Shown here: piece by piece, positions 38,852 to 49,334 of the stretch
Layout: every line of letters starts with the position of its first letter
Numbering within the stretch: the first letter of the stretch is position 1
Origin: Ectothiorhodospiraceae bacterium
Lineage (GTDB): Bacteria; Pseudomonadota; Gammaproteobacteria; Nitrococcales; Halorhodospiraceae
DNA: 64,000 bases
Direction: 5' to 3'
Assembly: GCA_003552625.1 (NCBI GenBank)
Contig: PUNM01000064.1
Coordinates: 1 to 64,000, forward strand
Position numbers and translations under genes: made by a program
The notes under the pieces: model-generated
Databases searched by the model: none
What the model saw: the letters and a program-made list of their open reading frames with translations, nothing else
Told to the model about the DNA's origin: nothing

Positions 38852-39162
38852 ACGCGGCGACCCTGGAGCCGAACGGCGCGCAGGGGCGTCGGCTGTGCGG
38901 CCGGCTGGACTTCGAGACCGCAGCGGCGATCTGGGCCGAGGGGCTGGCCTGGATCGACGCGGCCAACGGCGAGCGCGTCCTCGATCTGGCGGCGGTGGAG
39001 CGGACGGATAGCGCCGGCGTCGCGGTGCTCGTGGACTGGACGCGCCGGGCCCGGGGCCACGGGAGTACCCTGCGTCTGCGCCACATGCCCGAGCAGATGA
39101 CGGCCATCGTCGAGGTCACCGGCGTGGCGCCCGTGCTCGATATCGCCGACGAACGGCCTTGA
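38848..39162 (+). CDS. mlaB: STAS-domain protein MlaB
   Basis: Cytoplasmic STAS protein that binds MlaF and is needed for activity and stability of the transporter. The 104 residues include LDLAAVERTDSAGVAVLVDW, the STAS core around its conserved serine and threonine region. It ends the mlaFEDCB unit. The next gene follows after 61 nt with a possible promoter of its own. Confidence 0.88.
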   Translation: MNAATLEPNGAQGRRLCGRLDFETAAAIWAEGLAWIDAANGERVLDLAAVERTDSAGVAVLVDWTRRARGHGSTLRLRHMPEQMTAIVEVTGVAPVLDIADERP

Positions 39163-39168
39163 ATCGGC

Positions 39169-39174
39169 TATAAT
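39169..39174 (+). promoter_or_regulatory. possible -10 element upstream of ibaG
   Basis: A perfect TATAAT lies 49 nt before the ibaG ATG, in the only sizeable gap between mlaB and ibaG. No good -35 hexamer is found at 16-18 nt, so the promoter may be weak or activator-dependent, or this may be chance. Confidence 0.35.
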
Positions 39175-39223
39175 CGCGCGCTTTACGGCAACAGGCTGCG
39201 AGCGAATCGCAGGGGGACAGGCA

Positions 39224-40730
<1,507 letters not shown>

Positions 40731-40752
40731 CGACGAGAGCCAGCCCAGACCC

Positions 40753-41397
40753 ATGAGCCGAACCCTGACCCTCGCCCTGTCCAAGGGCCGCATCCTGGAA
40801 GACACCCTGCCGCTGCTCAGCGCCTGCGGCATCGAGCCGGCGGAGGACCCCGACGCCAGCCGCAAGCTGATCATCGGCACCAACCGCGATGACCTCCAGC
40901 TGCTGGTGGTGCGGGCCTCCGATGTGCCCACCTACGTCGAGCACGGCGGCGCCGATCTGGGTGTGGCCGGCCGCGACGTCCTGCTTGAGCACGGCGGCAC
41001 CGGGCTCTACGACCCGGTGGATCTGGGCATCGCCCGCTGCCGGCTGATGGTCGCCGGGCCCAAGGGCGGGGCGCCGGCAGGGCGGCGCCCCCGGGTGGCG
41101 ACCAAGTTCGTCCATCTCGCCCGGCAGTACTTTGCCCAGCAGGGGCGACAGGCGGAGATCATCAAGCTCTACGGCTCCATGGAGCTCGCCCCGCTGGTGG
41201 GCATGGCCGATCTGATTGTCGATCTGGTGGATACCGGGAACACGCTGCGCGCCAACGGGCTCGAGCCTCTGGAGGAGATCCTCCCGATCAGCGCTCGCCT
41301 GGTGGTCAACAAGGCCTCATTGAAGACCGAGCCGGACCGGGTCGGCGCCCTGACACGGGATCTGGCCGCCGCGGCCCGCGCCGCCCAGAGCACTTAG
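40753..41397 (+). CDS. hisG: ATP phosphoribosyltransferase catalytic subunit, short form
   Basis: First step of histidine synthesis. From the ATG at 40753 it has 214 residues. It therefore lacks the C-terminal ACT-like regulatory domain of long HisG (~300 residues). Short HisG works only with HisZ, a histidyl-tRNA-synthetase-like regulatory subunit, which must lie outside this window. The core [16 protein letters not shown] and the [12 protein letters not shown] motif are present. The frame continues upstream into murA, but that part is not conserved. Confidence 0.94.
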   Translation: MSRTLTLALSKGRILEDTLPLLSACGIEPAEDPDASRKLIIGTNRDDLQLLVVRASDVPTYVEHGGADLGVAGRDVLLEHGGTGLYDPVDLGIARCRLMVAGPKGGAPAGRRPRVATKFVHLARQYFAQQGRQAEIIKLYGSMELAPLVGMADLIVDLVDTGNTLRANGLEPLEEILPISARLVVNKASLKTEPDRVGALTRDLAAAARAAQST

Positions 41398-41418
41398 CAA
41401 TAGCCGAAGGGAACAGCC

Positions 41419-42738
41419 ATGGTCGAGATCAAGCGGCTGAGTACGACGCAACCCGATTTCTGGGACAGCCTCGACGCCCTGACCAGCTGGGGCAACCACC
41501 CCGGGGCCGCCATTGAGCAGCGGGTCGCCGAAGTGGTGGACGGGGTGCGCAGTGGCGGGGATGCCGCGCTGCTCGATTACGTCCGGCGTTTCGACGGCAC
41601 CGAGGCGGGCAGCGTCGCCGAGCTGGAGATCCCCGCAGCCGATCGGGCGGCGGCCCTCGAGCAGATCGCCCCGGAGGCGCGCGAGGCCCTGGAGGCGGCC
41701 GCGGAGCGCATCCGCGCCTACGCCGAGCGGCAGCGCCTGGAGGAGTGGAGCTACGAGGACGCCGACGGCAACCGCCTCGGGCAGCAGGTGACGGCGCTCG
41801 ACCGGGTCGGCGTCTACGTCCCCGGGGGCAAGGCGGCGTACCCCTCCACGGTGCTCATGAACGCGGTGCCGGCGCGGGTTGCCGGCGTCGAGGAGATCAT
41901 CATGGTCGTGCCGGCCCCGGGTGGGGCGATCTCCCCGCTGGTGCTCGCTGCCGCCCATGTGGCCGGCGTCGATCGCATCTTCACCATCGGCGGCGCCCAG
42001 GCGGTGGCGGCGCTGGCCTACGGCACCGAGACCGTCCCGGCGGTGGACAAGATCGTGGGTCCGGGTAACGCCTACGTCGCCGAGGCGAAGCGGCGGGTCT
42101 TCGGCGTGGTCGGCATCGACATGATCGCCGGTCCCTCGGAGGTGCTGATCATCAGCGACGGCCAGGCGGATCCGGAGTGGATCGCCATGGATCTGTTCTC
42201 ACAGGCTGAGCACGACGAGGAAGCGCAGGCCCTGCTGGTCTGCCCGGACTTCGTCTTCCTCGACCAGGTCCAGCAAGCGATGGAGCGGCTCCTGCCGGAT
42301 CTGGAGCGCTCCGAGATCATTCGTGCCTCCCTCGCCGAGCGCGGCGCCCTGATCTGCGTCCGCGACCTGGAGGAGGCGCAGCAGGTAGCCAATTACGTGG
42401 CCCCGGAGCACCTGGAACTGTCCGTGGCGGAGCCGGACCGCCTGCTCGAGGGGATCCGCCACGCCGGGGCGATCTTCCTCGGCCATTACAGCGCCGAGGC
42501 GCTCGGCGACTACTGCGCCGGGCCCAACCACACGCTGCCGACGTCGCGCACGGCCCGCTTCGCCTCGCCGCTGGGGGTCTACGACTTCCAGAAACGTTCG
42601 ACGACGCTCTACTGCTCGCCGCAGGGGGCGGCGGCGCTGAGCGGCTGCGCGGCCGCTCTCGCCCGCGGTGAGGGGCTGACGGCCCACGCCCGGTCGGCGG
42701 AGTACCGGGCCCGCGGCGAGGAGTCGGCCGGTGACTAG
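41419..42738 (+). CDS. hisD: histidinol dehydrogenase
   Basis: Zinc enzyme catalysing the last two oxidations of histidine synthesis, histidinol to histidine with NAD. Characteristic blocks are [34 protein letters not shown] and GPNHTLPTS, in 439 residues. Its last 8 nt overlap the hisC start. The hisG-hisD-hisC trio is detached from the remaining his genes. Confidence 0.96.
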   Translation: MVEIKRLSTTQPDFWDSLDALTSWGNHPGAAIEQRVAEVVDGVRSGGDAALLDYVRRFDGTEAGSVAELEIPAADRAAALEQIAPEAREALEAAAERIRAYAERQRLEEWSYEDADGNRLGQQVTALDRVGVYVPGGKAAYPSTVLMNAVPARVAGVEEIIMVVPAPGGAISPLVLAAAHVAGVDRIFTIGGAQAVAALAYGTETVPAVDKIVGPGNAYVAEAKRRVFGVVGIDMIAGPSEVLIISDGQADPEWIAMDLFSQAEHDEEAQALLVCPDFVFLDQVQQAMERLLPDLERSEIIRASLAERGALICVRDLEEAQQVANYVAPEHLELSVAEPDRLLEGIRHAGAIFLGHYSAEALGDYCAGPNHTLPTSRTARFASPLGVYDFQKRSTTLYCSPQGAAALSGCAAALARGEGLTAHARSAEYRARGEESAGD

Positions 42739-43825
42739 CGCAGCGGACCGGGCGGCGCGGTGGGTGCGCCCGGCCATCCAGGCGATGGACGGGTATGCGG
42801 TCGCCGATCCGGGCAGGGCCATCAAGCTTGACGCCATGGAGAGCCCCTGGGCCTGGCCCGGGGCGCTGGAGACGGCGTGGCTCGAGCGCATGCGCAAGGT
42901 GGCGGTCAACCGCTACCCCGATTCCCGCGGGCGTGAGCTCAAGGCCGCCCTGCGCAGCGGGCTCGGTATCCCGGAGGGCGCCGGGATCCTGCTCGGCAAC
43001 GGTTCCGACGAGCTGATCCAGCTCATCAACCTCGCCGTGGCGGGTGCCGGGCGGAATGTCCTCGCGCCGGCGCCGAGCTTCGCCATGTACCGGGTCATTG
43101 CCGAGCTTACGGGCTCCGGCTACGCGGAGTTCGAGCTCGACGACGACTTCGGCCTCGACCCGGCTGCCGCCGCGGCGGCGCTCGCCGAGCATCAGCCGGC
43201 GGTGACCTACCTGGCGCATCCGAACAATCCCACCGGCAACGGGCTCGACCTGGATGCGGTCGCCGAGCTGGCTGCCGGCGCCGACGGTGTGGTCGTGGTT
43301 GACGAGGCGTACGCCGCCTACGCTGAGGCGAGCTTCCTGCCCCGGGTGCTGGAACTGCCCAACGTGCTCGTGCTGCGAACCCTCTCCAAGGTCGGACTCG
43401 CCGGGCTGCGGGTCGGCGTGCTCATCGGCGCGCCGGCCTGGATCAAGGAGCTGGACAAGTGCCGCCTGCCCTACAACGTGGGGAGCCTGGCCCAGGCCAG
43501 CGCCAGCTTCGCTATGGAGCATGCGGAGGCCCTGGAGCGCTCCGTCCAGGCGGTGCGCACGGAGCGCCACCGTCTGGCGGGGGAACTGGCCGCCGTGCCG
43601 GGGGTGGAGTGGGTCGGGCCGAGCCAGACCAACTTCCTGACCTTCCGCGTCACGGCCAGTCCGGCGCCGCAGCTCCACGCGGCGCTGCGCGAGCGGGGGG
43701 TGCTGATCAAGTGCCTGGATGGCAGCCACCCGCGGCTTGCCGGGTGCCTGCGGGTGACCGTGGGGCGGCCGGATGAGAATGACGCCTTTCTCAAGGCCCT
43801 GCGGGCGAGCCTGCCGTCGGGGTGA
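42731..43825 (+). CDS. hisC: histidinol-phosphate aminotransferase
   Basis: PLP-dependent class I/II aminotransferase that converts imidazole-acetol phosphate to histidinol phosphate. The Schiff-base lysine is Lys220 in [15 protein letters not shown], and HPNNPTGN is also present. The length of 364 residues is typical. The GTG start lies within the end of hisD. It converges on the DegS-like gene across a strong hairpin. Confidence 0.94.
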   Translation: MTSAADRAARWVRPAIQAMDGYAVADPGRAIKLDAMESPWAWPGALETAWLERMRKVAVNRYPDSRGRELKAALRSGLGIPEGAGILLGNGSDELIQLINLAVAGAGRNVLAPAPSFAMYRVIAELTGSGYAEFELDDDFGLDPAAAAAALAEHQPAVTYLAHPNNPTGNGLDLDAVAELAAGADGVVVVDEAYAAYAEASFLPRVLELPNVLVLRTLSKVGLAGLRVGVLIGAPAWIKELDKCRLPYNVGSLAQASASFAMEHAEALERSVQAVRTERHRLAGELAAVPGVEWVGPSQTNFLTFRVTASPAPQLHAALRERGVLIKCLDGSHPRLAGCLRVTVGRPDENDAFLKALRASLPSG

Positions 43826-43830
43826 CGGTC

Positions 43831-43867
43831 CCGGGCCTCCCCGCGGGCGGCGAACCGCGGGGCCCGG
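43831..43867. terminator. GC-rich hairpin between convergent hisC and the protease gene
   Basis: CCCCGCGG pairs with CCGCGGGG over an 8-nt loop. The stem extends by CCGGG/CCCGG after a 3-nt bulge. It occupies the 66-nt convergent gap and could terminate both transcripts. There is no T-tract, so termination may need Rho or rely on the very stable stem. Confidence 0.5.
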
Positions 43868-43891
43868 TGCGAGTGCGGGCGGCTGCGGCGG

Positions 43892-45115
43892 TCAGCGTTG
43901 CCCGGGGCGTTGCGGCTGCTGGACGGCCGGGCGTTCACCAAGGGTGACCCGCGTCGAGAAAGGCTCCTGGTCCCGGTAGCCGCTGACTTCCACCTCGGTG
44001 CCCGGCGCCGCCTGGCTGATCGCCTGGAGCAGGTCCTGGACGTCGCGCAGGGGGCGCTCCTCGACTTGCGTGAGAATATCGCCTGCCCGGAGACCGGCAC
44101 GGTCCGCCGGGCCCTCGGGGAGGACGTGGGTGATGGCAACGCCTGCGGTCTCCGGGTCGAGGCCGAGGGACTCGGCCAGAGCCGGATTCAGCCGCTGCGC
44201 CTGCACGCCGATCCACCCGCGGACCACGCGGCCATGCTGGATCAGGTCCGAAACGACCGCCTGGGCGATCCCCGCCGGGATGGCGAAGCCGATGCCCTGC
44301 GAGCCCCCGGTTCCGCTGAAAATGGCGGTGTTGATGCCCACCAGGTGACCCTGGGCGTCCACCAGCGCGCCGCCGGAGTTGCCCGGGTTGATGGCCGCGT
44401 CCGTTTGCAGGAAGTTCTCGAACGTGGACAGGCCGAGCTGGTCGCGCCCGGTGGCGCTGATGATCCCCTGGGTCACCGTCTGGCCGACCCCGAAGGGGTT
44501 GCCGATGGCCAGGACCACATCGCCGACACGGACGCGATCGTCCCGGGCGAAGGTGATGACCGGCAGCTGGTCGGCGTCGATCCGTAAAACGGCCAGATCG
44601 GTCTCCGGGTCCCGGCCGACAACGCTGGCGGTCCGCTCGCGTCCGTCAGCGAGAAGGACCTGGATCTGCTCGGCGTCGTCGATGACGTGGTGGTTGGTGA
44701 CCACGTAGCCGTTCTCCGAGAGGATGACCCCGGAGCCGAGGCTGGTCTGCGTCCGCTGGCGCTCCTGCGCCGGCGGGTCGCCGAAGAAGCGGCGGAAGAG
44801 CGGATCGTCGAAGCCGGGCGGGGTGAGCCGCTCCGTCACCTGCTTGACGGTGAAGATGTTGACCACCGCGGGGGCGGCCTCGTCAACGGCGGCGGCGTAG
44901 CTGGCCGGGCCGGATGCGTCGTATTGTCGCGGCGACTCCGCCTCGGTCTGAGTGACCTCGACACGCGGAGCAAAGGGGCCGAGCAGGTCCGGATTGATCC
45001 AGACGATCACCACTGCCAGGGCGATGCCCAGGGCCGTGTAGCCGACCACGAAGCGCAGCCACGCGCTCCCCTGCTCGGCCAATGGCCGCCAGCGTGCGGG
45101 TCCTGTTAGCCTCAT
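43892..45115 (-). CDS. degS: periplasmic serine endoprotease, DegS/AlgW type
   Basis: Inner-membrane-anchored HtrA-family protease that senses misfolded outer-membrane proteins and starts the sigma-E cascade by cleaving RseA/MucA-like anti-sigma factors. One membrane segment spans residues ~20-41. The protease domain has the triad His143 (TNHHVID), Asp173 (ETDLAVL) and Ser247 (NPGNSGGAL). One PDZ domain starts at about 290. The single PDZ and membrane anchor separate it from DegP/DegQ. In Pseudomonas the homologue at this location is AlgW. The 407 residues include a longer linker and tail than E. coli DegS (355). Confidence 0.9.
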   Translation of the reverse strand: MRLTGPARWRPLAEQGSAWLRFVVGYTALGIALAVVIVWINPDLLGPFAPRVEVTQTEAESPRQYDASGPASYAAAVDEAAPAVVNIFTVKQVTERLTPPGFDDPLFRRFFGDPPAQERQRTQTSLGSGVILSENGYVVTNHHVIDDAEQIQVLLADGRERTASVVGRDPETDLAVLRIDADQLPVITFARDDRVRVGDVVLAIGNPFGVGQTVTQGIISATGRDQLGLSTFENFLQTDAAINPGNSGGALVDAQGHLVGINTAIFSGTGGSQGIGFAIPAGIAQAVVSDLIQHGRVVRGWIGVQAQRLNPALAESLGLDPETAGVAITHVLPEGPADRAGLRAGDILTQVEERPLRDVQDLLQAISQAAPGTEVEVSGYRDQEPFSTRVTLGERPAVQQPQRPGQR

Positions 45116-45143
45116 GCGATTCCTGCTCTGCGAGTCTCAAGCC

Positions 45144-45902
45144 ATGGTGCACCGAAACGAATTACAAGCATACCTGAATGAATGGCTTGCCCCCGGTGCG
45201 GTCAGTGACTACGCGCCCAATGGCCTGCAGGTGGAGGGGTGTGCCTCCATCGGGACGGTGGTCACCGGGGTCACCGCGAGCGCGGCCTTGATCGAGGCGG
45301 CCATCGACCTGGAAGCCGATGCGTTGATCGTCCACCACGGCTATTTCTGGAAAGGGGAGGACCCGTGCCTGGTGGGAATGAAGGGGCGCCGGATCCGGCA
45401 GCTGATCGCCGCTCAGATCAATCTCTTCGCCTACCACCTGCCCCTGGATATCCATCCGGAGATTGGCAATAACGCCGGCCTGGCCCGGTTGCTGGAACTC
45501 CGCCCCGAGGCGCAGCACGACGCCAAGGGAGTCCCTGGGCTGCTGTGGACGGGTACGCTCGCCGAGCCCCTTTCGGCGGAGGCGTTCGCTGCGCGCATCG
45601 ACCGTGCGCTGGGGCGGCCGCCGACCCACGTTCCCGGCGGGCCCGAACGGATCCAGCGCCTGGGCTGGTGCAGCGGCGGCGCCGACGGGCTGATTGACCA
45701 GGCCGCCGACCTCGGGGTCGATGCCTACCTCTCCGGAGAACTTGGCGAGCCCATCCCCCACACCGCCCGCGAGCGCGGTCTGCACTACTTCGCCGCCGGC
45801 CACCACGCCACGGAGCGCTCCGGGGTGCAGGCCCTCGGCGCCCGGATCAACGAGGTCCTCGGCCTTGTCCATCACTACGTGGAGGTGGATAACCCGGCGT
45901 AG
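45144..45902 (+). CDS. NIF3-like dinuclear metal-centre protein
   Basis: YbgI/NIF3 family protein (252 residues) with a dinuclear metal site; the function is uncertain, with GTP cyclohydrolase I type 2-like and hydrolase roles proposed. Metal ligands are visible in LIVHHGYFW, LPLDIHPEIGNN and the C-terminal FAAGHHATERSGVQALG. The ATG at 45144 gives the conserved HRNELQAYLNEWL N-terminus; earlier in-frame codons would overlap the divergent protease gene. That gene starts only 28 nt away. Confidence 0.92.
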   Translation: MVHRNELQAYLNEWLAPGAVSDYAPNGLQVEGCASIGTVVTGVTASAALIEAAIDLEADALIVHHGYFWKGEDPCLVGMKGRRIRQLIAAQINLFAYHLPLDIHPEIGNNAGLARLLELRPEAQHDAKGVPGLLWTGTLAEPLSAEAFAARIDRALGRPPTHVPGGPERIQRLGWCSGGADGLIDQAADLGVDAYLSGELGEPIPHTARERGLHYFAAGHHATERSGVQALGARINEVLGLVHHYVEVDNPA

Positions 45903-46054
45903 CGTGCGAAAGGAATGACGTATCAGTGGTGATGTAATAGTCTATGGCACCACCGGGCCAGGCTGGGCGAAAAGCGCCTTGACGCCTGGATACACGATGT
46001 ACGAAGCTTACGCGCTGTTTGTACACCCTTGGGTACGACACGTAGGGAACCGTC
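45903..46054 (+). promoter_or_regulatory. upstream region of the bc1 operon
   Basis: This 152-nt gap must hold the petABC promoter. A TTGACG at 45979-45984 is a good -35, but no matching -10 lies at standard spacing. A short ACCC-TT-GGGT inverted repeat lies at about 46026. An AGGGA ribosome binding site precedes petA. Confidence 0.3.
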
Positions 46055-46672
46055 ATGAGTAACGAAGCCCCTGATCCTAGCCGGCGCCGCTTTCTGACCG
46101 GCGCCGCCACCGTGGTCGGCGGGGTCGGTGTAGTCTTTGCGGCTGTGCCTTTCCTCGGCTTTCTCCGACCGAACGTAGAGGCTCGCGCAATGGGTGAGCC
46201 CGTCGAGGTCGATGTTGGACGCATCGATCCCGGCCAACGGCTGACCTTCGAATGGAAGGGCAGCCCCATCTGGGTCATCGGTCGTAGCGACGAGCACATC
46301 GAGTCCCTCAAGAGCGACGAGCTTCGGGGGCGCCTGCGCGACCCGGACTCGGAACGGGACCAGCAGCCGGATTACGTCGATCCGCAGCTGCGCTCCGTCT
46401 CGCCCGAGGTCTTTGTCGTCATCCCGATCTGCACCCACCTCGGCTGCATCCCGATCTTCTATCCGGAGATGCGGGCGCAGAGCTTCGACGACGACTGGAG
46501 GGGCGGCCACTTCTGTGCCTGCCACGGGTCGATGTTCGACATGGCCGGCCGCGTCTACCGCGGTGTGCCGGCACCGACCAACCTGGAGATCCCCCCCCAC
46601 CGGTTCGCGGAGGACGGTGCCAAACTCGTCATCGGCGAGGATCCTGACGACGCAGAGGAGGGCGCGGCGTGA
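46055..46672 (+). CDS. petA: ubiquinol-cytochrome c reductase iron-sulfur subunit (Rieske)
   Basis: The high-potential 2Fe-2S subunit of the cytochrome bc1 complex. A twin-arginine signal-anchor (SRRRFLTGAATVVGG) targets it through the Tat pathway with the cluster folded. Cluster ligands lie in CTHLGC (Cys126, His128) and CACHGS (Cys154, His157), with Cys131 and Cys156 able to form the usual disulfide. It has 205 residues and an acidic C-terminal end. It is the first gene of petA-petB-petC. Confidence 0.96.
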   Translation: MSNEAPDPSRRRFLTGAATVVGGVGVVFAAVPFLGFLRPNVEARAMGEPVEVDVGRIDPGQRLTFEWKGSPIWVIGRSDEHIESLKSDELRGRLRDPDSERDQQPDYVDPQLRSVSPEVFVVIPICTHLGCIPIFYPEMRAQSFDDDWRGGHFCACHGSMFDMAGRVYRGVPAPTNLEIPPHRFAEDGAKLVIGEDPDDAEEGAA

Positions 46673-47904
46673 TGAATCGATTGAACGCCAGCGGTCTGCT
46701 GCAGTGGGTGGATGACCGCTTCCCGCTGACCAGCACTTGGCGCTACCACATGGGGGAGTATTACGTCGCCAAGAATACCAACTTCTGGTATTACTTCGGC
46801 TCCCTCTCCATCCTGGTACTGATCATCCAGATTGTCTCCGGCCTCTGGCTGACCATGTACTATCAGCCCTCCGCGGAGCGCGCGTTCTCGTCGATCGAGT
46901 TCATCATGCGCGACGTGGACTGGGGCTGGCTGATGCGCTACTTGCACACCACCGGCGCATCGGCGTTCTTCATCGTCGTCTATCTGCACATGTTCCGCGG
47001 ATTGCTCTACGGCTCCTACAAGAAGCCGCGCGAACTGCTGTGGATCATCGGCGTGCTGATCTACCTGGTGATGATGACCGAGGCCTTCATGGGGTACGTG
47101 CTGCCGTGGGGCCAGATGTCCTACTGGGCGGCACAGGTGATCATCGCCTTGGCGGGCGTAGTGCCCGTGGTCGGTGAAGAACTCGTCATCTGGCTGCAGG
47201 GCGGATTCATCGTCAATGAGGCCACCCTCGGCCGGCTCTTTGCGCTGCATGTGGTGGCGCTGCCCCTGGTGCTGATCGCACTGGTCTTCGTCCACATCGT
47301 GGCGCTGCACCACGTCGGGTCCACCAATCCGGATGGCGTCGATATCAAGAAGAACAAGGACGCGGACGGCAAGCCGGTAGACGGCGTCCCGTTCCATCCG
47401 TACTTCACGGTCAAGGACCTGTTCGGCTACGGCGTCTTCCTGACCCTGTTCGTGGCGGTGATCTTCTTCGCGCCGGAGTTTGGCGGCTACTTCATTGAGC
47501 GGCCGAACTTCCAGCCGGCAGACCCGCTGCAGACGCCGGAGGCGATCCACCCGGTCTGGTACTTCACGGCCTGGTACGCCATGCTGCAGTCGATCCCGAA
47601 CGAGGCGCTCGGCGTGATCGTCATGCTGGCCGGGACGGTGGTCCTGCTCTTCCTGCCCTGGCTGGATCGCACCGAGGTCAAGTCGATCCGCTACCGCGGG
47701 CTCGGGTTCAAGATCGGCCTTGCGGCCCTGGTGATCTCGTTCCTGATCCTGACCTGGGTCGGCATGCAGGATCCGGAGGGTCTGCCCATCATCCTGGGCC
47801 GGATCTTCACCGCGATCTACTTCGGGTTCTTCGTCTTCCTGTGGGTCTACACCTACTTCGGATTCGAGAAGACCAAGCCCGTACCGGAAAGGGTGACCTC
47901 CTGA
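46672..47904 (+). CDS. petB: ubiquinol-cytochrome c reductase cytochrome b
   Basis: Integral membrane subunit with two b hemes and the Qo and Qi sites. Heme ligand pairs are spaced H-x13-H (HTTGASAFFIVVYLH) and H-x14-H (HVVALPLVLIALVFVH), as in classical bc1. The Qo-site motif usually written PEWY reads PVWY at residues 294-297, so the glutamate thought to take part in proton exit is a valine. The 410 residues and eight or so membrane segments are normal. It starts at ATG 46672, sharing one base with the petA stop, or at GTG 46669. Confidence 0.96.
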   Translation: MNRLNASGLLQWVDDRFPLTSTWRYHMGEYYVAKNTNFWYYFGSLSILVLIIQIVSGLWLTMYYQPSAERAFSSIEFIMRDVDWGWLMRYLHTTGASAFFIVVYLHMFRGLLYGSYKKPRELLWIIGVLIYLVMMTEAFMGYVLPWGQMSYWAAQVIIALAGVVPVVGEELVIWLQGGFIVNEATLGRLFALHVVALPLVLIALVFVHIVALHHVGSTNPDGVDIKKNKDADGKPVDGVPFHPYFTVKDLFGYGVFLTLFVAVIFFAPEFGGYFIERPNFQPADPLQTPEAIHPVWYFTAWYAMLQSIPNEALGVIVMLAGTVVLLFLPWLDRTEVKSIRYRGLGFKIGLAALVISFLILTWVGMQDPEGLPIILGRIFTAIYFGFFVFLWVYTYFGFEKTKPVPERVTS

Positions 47905-47905
47905 C

Positions 47906-48637
47906 ATGAGCATGAAAAAGACAGGAATCGTTCTGAGCGCGCTCCTGACCTTCGCCTTCGCCGGCTCGGCGAAGGCGGAGGTGGGGATGATGGACCCGAA
48001 CATCAGTCACCACGACCGGGACTCCATCCGCAAGGGTGCGGAGCTGTTCGCCGAGTACTGCGTCGGCTGCCACTCCGTGGAGTTCCTCCGCTACGAGCGG
48101 CTGATGGACGACGTGGGCGAGGATGAGGCGTGGATCGAAGATCGGATCATGCACGGTGACCACGACCTGCATGGCCACATCATCTCGCCCATGGATCCCG
48201 AGGATGGTGAGAACTGGTTCGGACTGGCTCCGCCGGATCTCAGCCTGACCGCCCGCGTTGAGGGTGAGGACTGGATCTACACCTACCTCAACACCTTCTA
48301 CGTGGACGACGAGGCCGAGGTTGGCTACAACAACTGGGTCCAGGAGGGCACTTCCATGCCCCACATCCTGCAGGCCCTGCAGGGTGACCAGAAGGCCGTC
48401 AAGGACGACGATGGCAACATCGTTGACTTCGAGATGGTCGAAGGGGCCGAGGGCCGCCTCAGCCAAGAGGAGTACCGGGAGGTCACTGCACAGCTGACCG
48501 CCTTTCTCTCCTATGCCGCCGAGCCGATCCGGGCCGATCGGGAGCGGATGGGCATCTGGGTGGTGCTCTTCATGATTGTCTTCACTGGCGTCTTCTATCT
48601 CCTGTATAAGGAGTACTGGCGCGACGTGAAGAAGTAA
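47906..48637 (+). CDS. petC: ubiquinol-cytochrome c reductase cytochrome c1
   Basis: Membrane-anchored c-type cytochrome that accepts electrons from the Rieske protein. A cleavable signal peptide (ending near SAKAEV) is followed by the heme motif CVGCH at residues 52-56. One C-terminal membrane helix (about 217-236) is followed by a short basic tail, KEYWRDVKK. The periplasmic part is very rich in Asp and Glu, for example in the DDVGEDEAWIEDR stretch, which fits a saline periplasm. It has 243 residues. Confidence 0.95.
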   Translation: MSMKKTGIVLSALLTFAFAGSAKAEVGMMDPNISHHDRDSIRKGAELFAEYCVGCHSVEFLRYERLMDDVGEDEAWIEDRIMHGDHDLHGHIISPMDPEDGENWFGLAPPDLSLTARVEGEDWIYTYLNTFYVDDEAEVGYNNWVQEGTSMPHILQALQGDQKAVKDDDGNIVDFEMVEGAEGRLSQEEYREVTAQLTAFLSYAAEPIRADRERMGIWVVLFMIVFTGVFYLLYKEYWRDVKK

Positions 48638-48652
48638 TAGGACCACGATGAG

Positions 48653-48686
48653 GACCCGCGGGGTGCCGTGTGGGGCCCCGCGGGTC
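48653..48686 (+). terminator. terminator of the bc1 operon
   Basis: GACCCGCGGGG and CCCCGCGGGTC form a perfect 11-bp stem around a 12-nt loop, 16 nt after the petC stop. A T-containing but interrupted tail (GTCTCGTCT) follows. It would end petABC transcription before sspA, whose own promoter I could not identify. Confidence 0.65.
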
Positions 48687-48718
48687 GTCTCGTCTGGCCC
48701 CACCGGCCGGAGGGTTTT

Positions 48719-49318
48719 GTGATCCGTCTGTATACCGGTGCGCACTGCATCCACAGTCATCGGGTGCGGCTCGCCCTGGCCGAGAAAGGGGTCGAGGCCG
48801 AGCGGGTTCTGGTCGATCCGGACCAGCCCCCGGCGCAGCTTCTCGAGCACAACCCGTACGGGGATGTGCCCACGCTCGTCGATCGCGACATCGCGCTCTA
48901 CGAGCCGTCGATTGTCATCGAATACCTGGACGAGCGCTATCCGCACCCGCCGCTGATGCCGGTGGACCCGATCAACCGGGCCAAGGCTCGGCTGGTCGCC
49001 TACCGCATGCAGCGCGACTGGTACGCGCTCTACGAGCAGATCGAGACCGGCGGGCGGAATCGGGCGCAGAGCGCACGCCGCGCTCTGCGGGAGAGCCTGA
49101 CGGCCGCCGCAGAGCTCTTCGAAGGGCAGACCTACTTCCTGAGCGACGAGCTCACCGTCATGGACGTGATGGTGTTGCCGCTGCTCTGGCGTCTGCCCGC
49201 CGTCGGCGTCGAACTCCCGGAGGCCGCCGCCGCCATCCGCGATTACGCCGAACAGCAATTCGCAACCGATGCCTTTCAGGCCAGCCTGACCGCCGAGGAG
49301 CGGCTGCTGCGCGCCTGA
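48719..49318 (+). CDS. sspA: stringent starvation protein A
   Basis: Glutathione-S-transferase-fold protein that binds RNA polymerase and modulates transcription in starvation. The N-terminal thioredoxin-like domain reads IRLYTGAHCIHSHRVRLALAEKG, the C-terminal helical domain follows, and there is no obvious GST catalytic serine. From the GTG at 48719, preceded by GGAGGG, it has 199 residues. An earlier in-frame ATG at 48668 falls within the terminator hairpin and is rejected. sspB follows. Confidence 0.93.
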   Translation: MIRLYTGAHCIHSHRVRLALAEKGVEAERVLVDPDQPPAQLLEHNPYGDVPTLVDRDIALYEPSIVIEYLDERYPHPPLMPVDPINRAKARLVAYRMQRDWYALYEQIETGGRNRAQSARRALRESLTAAAELFEGQTYFLSDELTVMDVMVLPLLWRLPAVGVELPEAAAAIRDYAEQQFATDAFQASLTAEERLLRA

Positions 49319-49334
49319 AGGCGGGAGAGCAGCG

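Noticed and set aside
46020-46036. Short ACCC-TT-GGGT inverted repeat upstream of petA
   Set aside because: The stem is only 4 bp and the match to any known operator is absent; such repeats are expected by chance.
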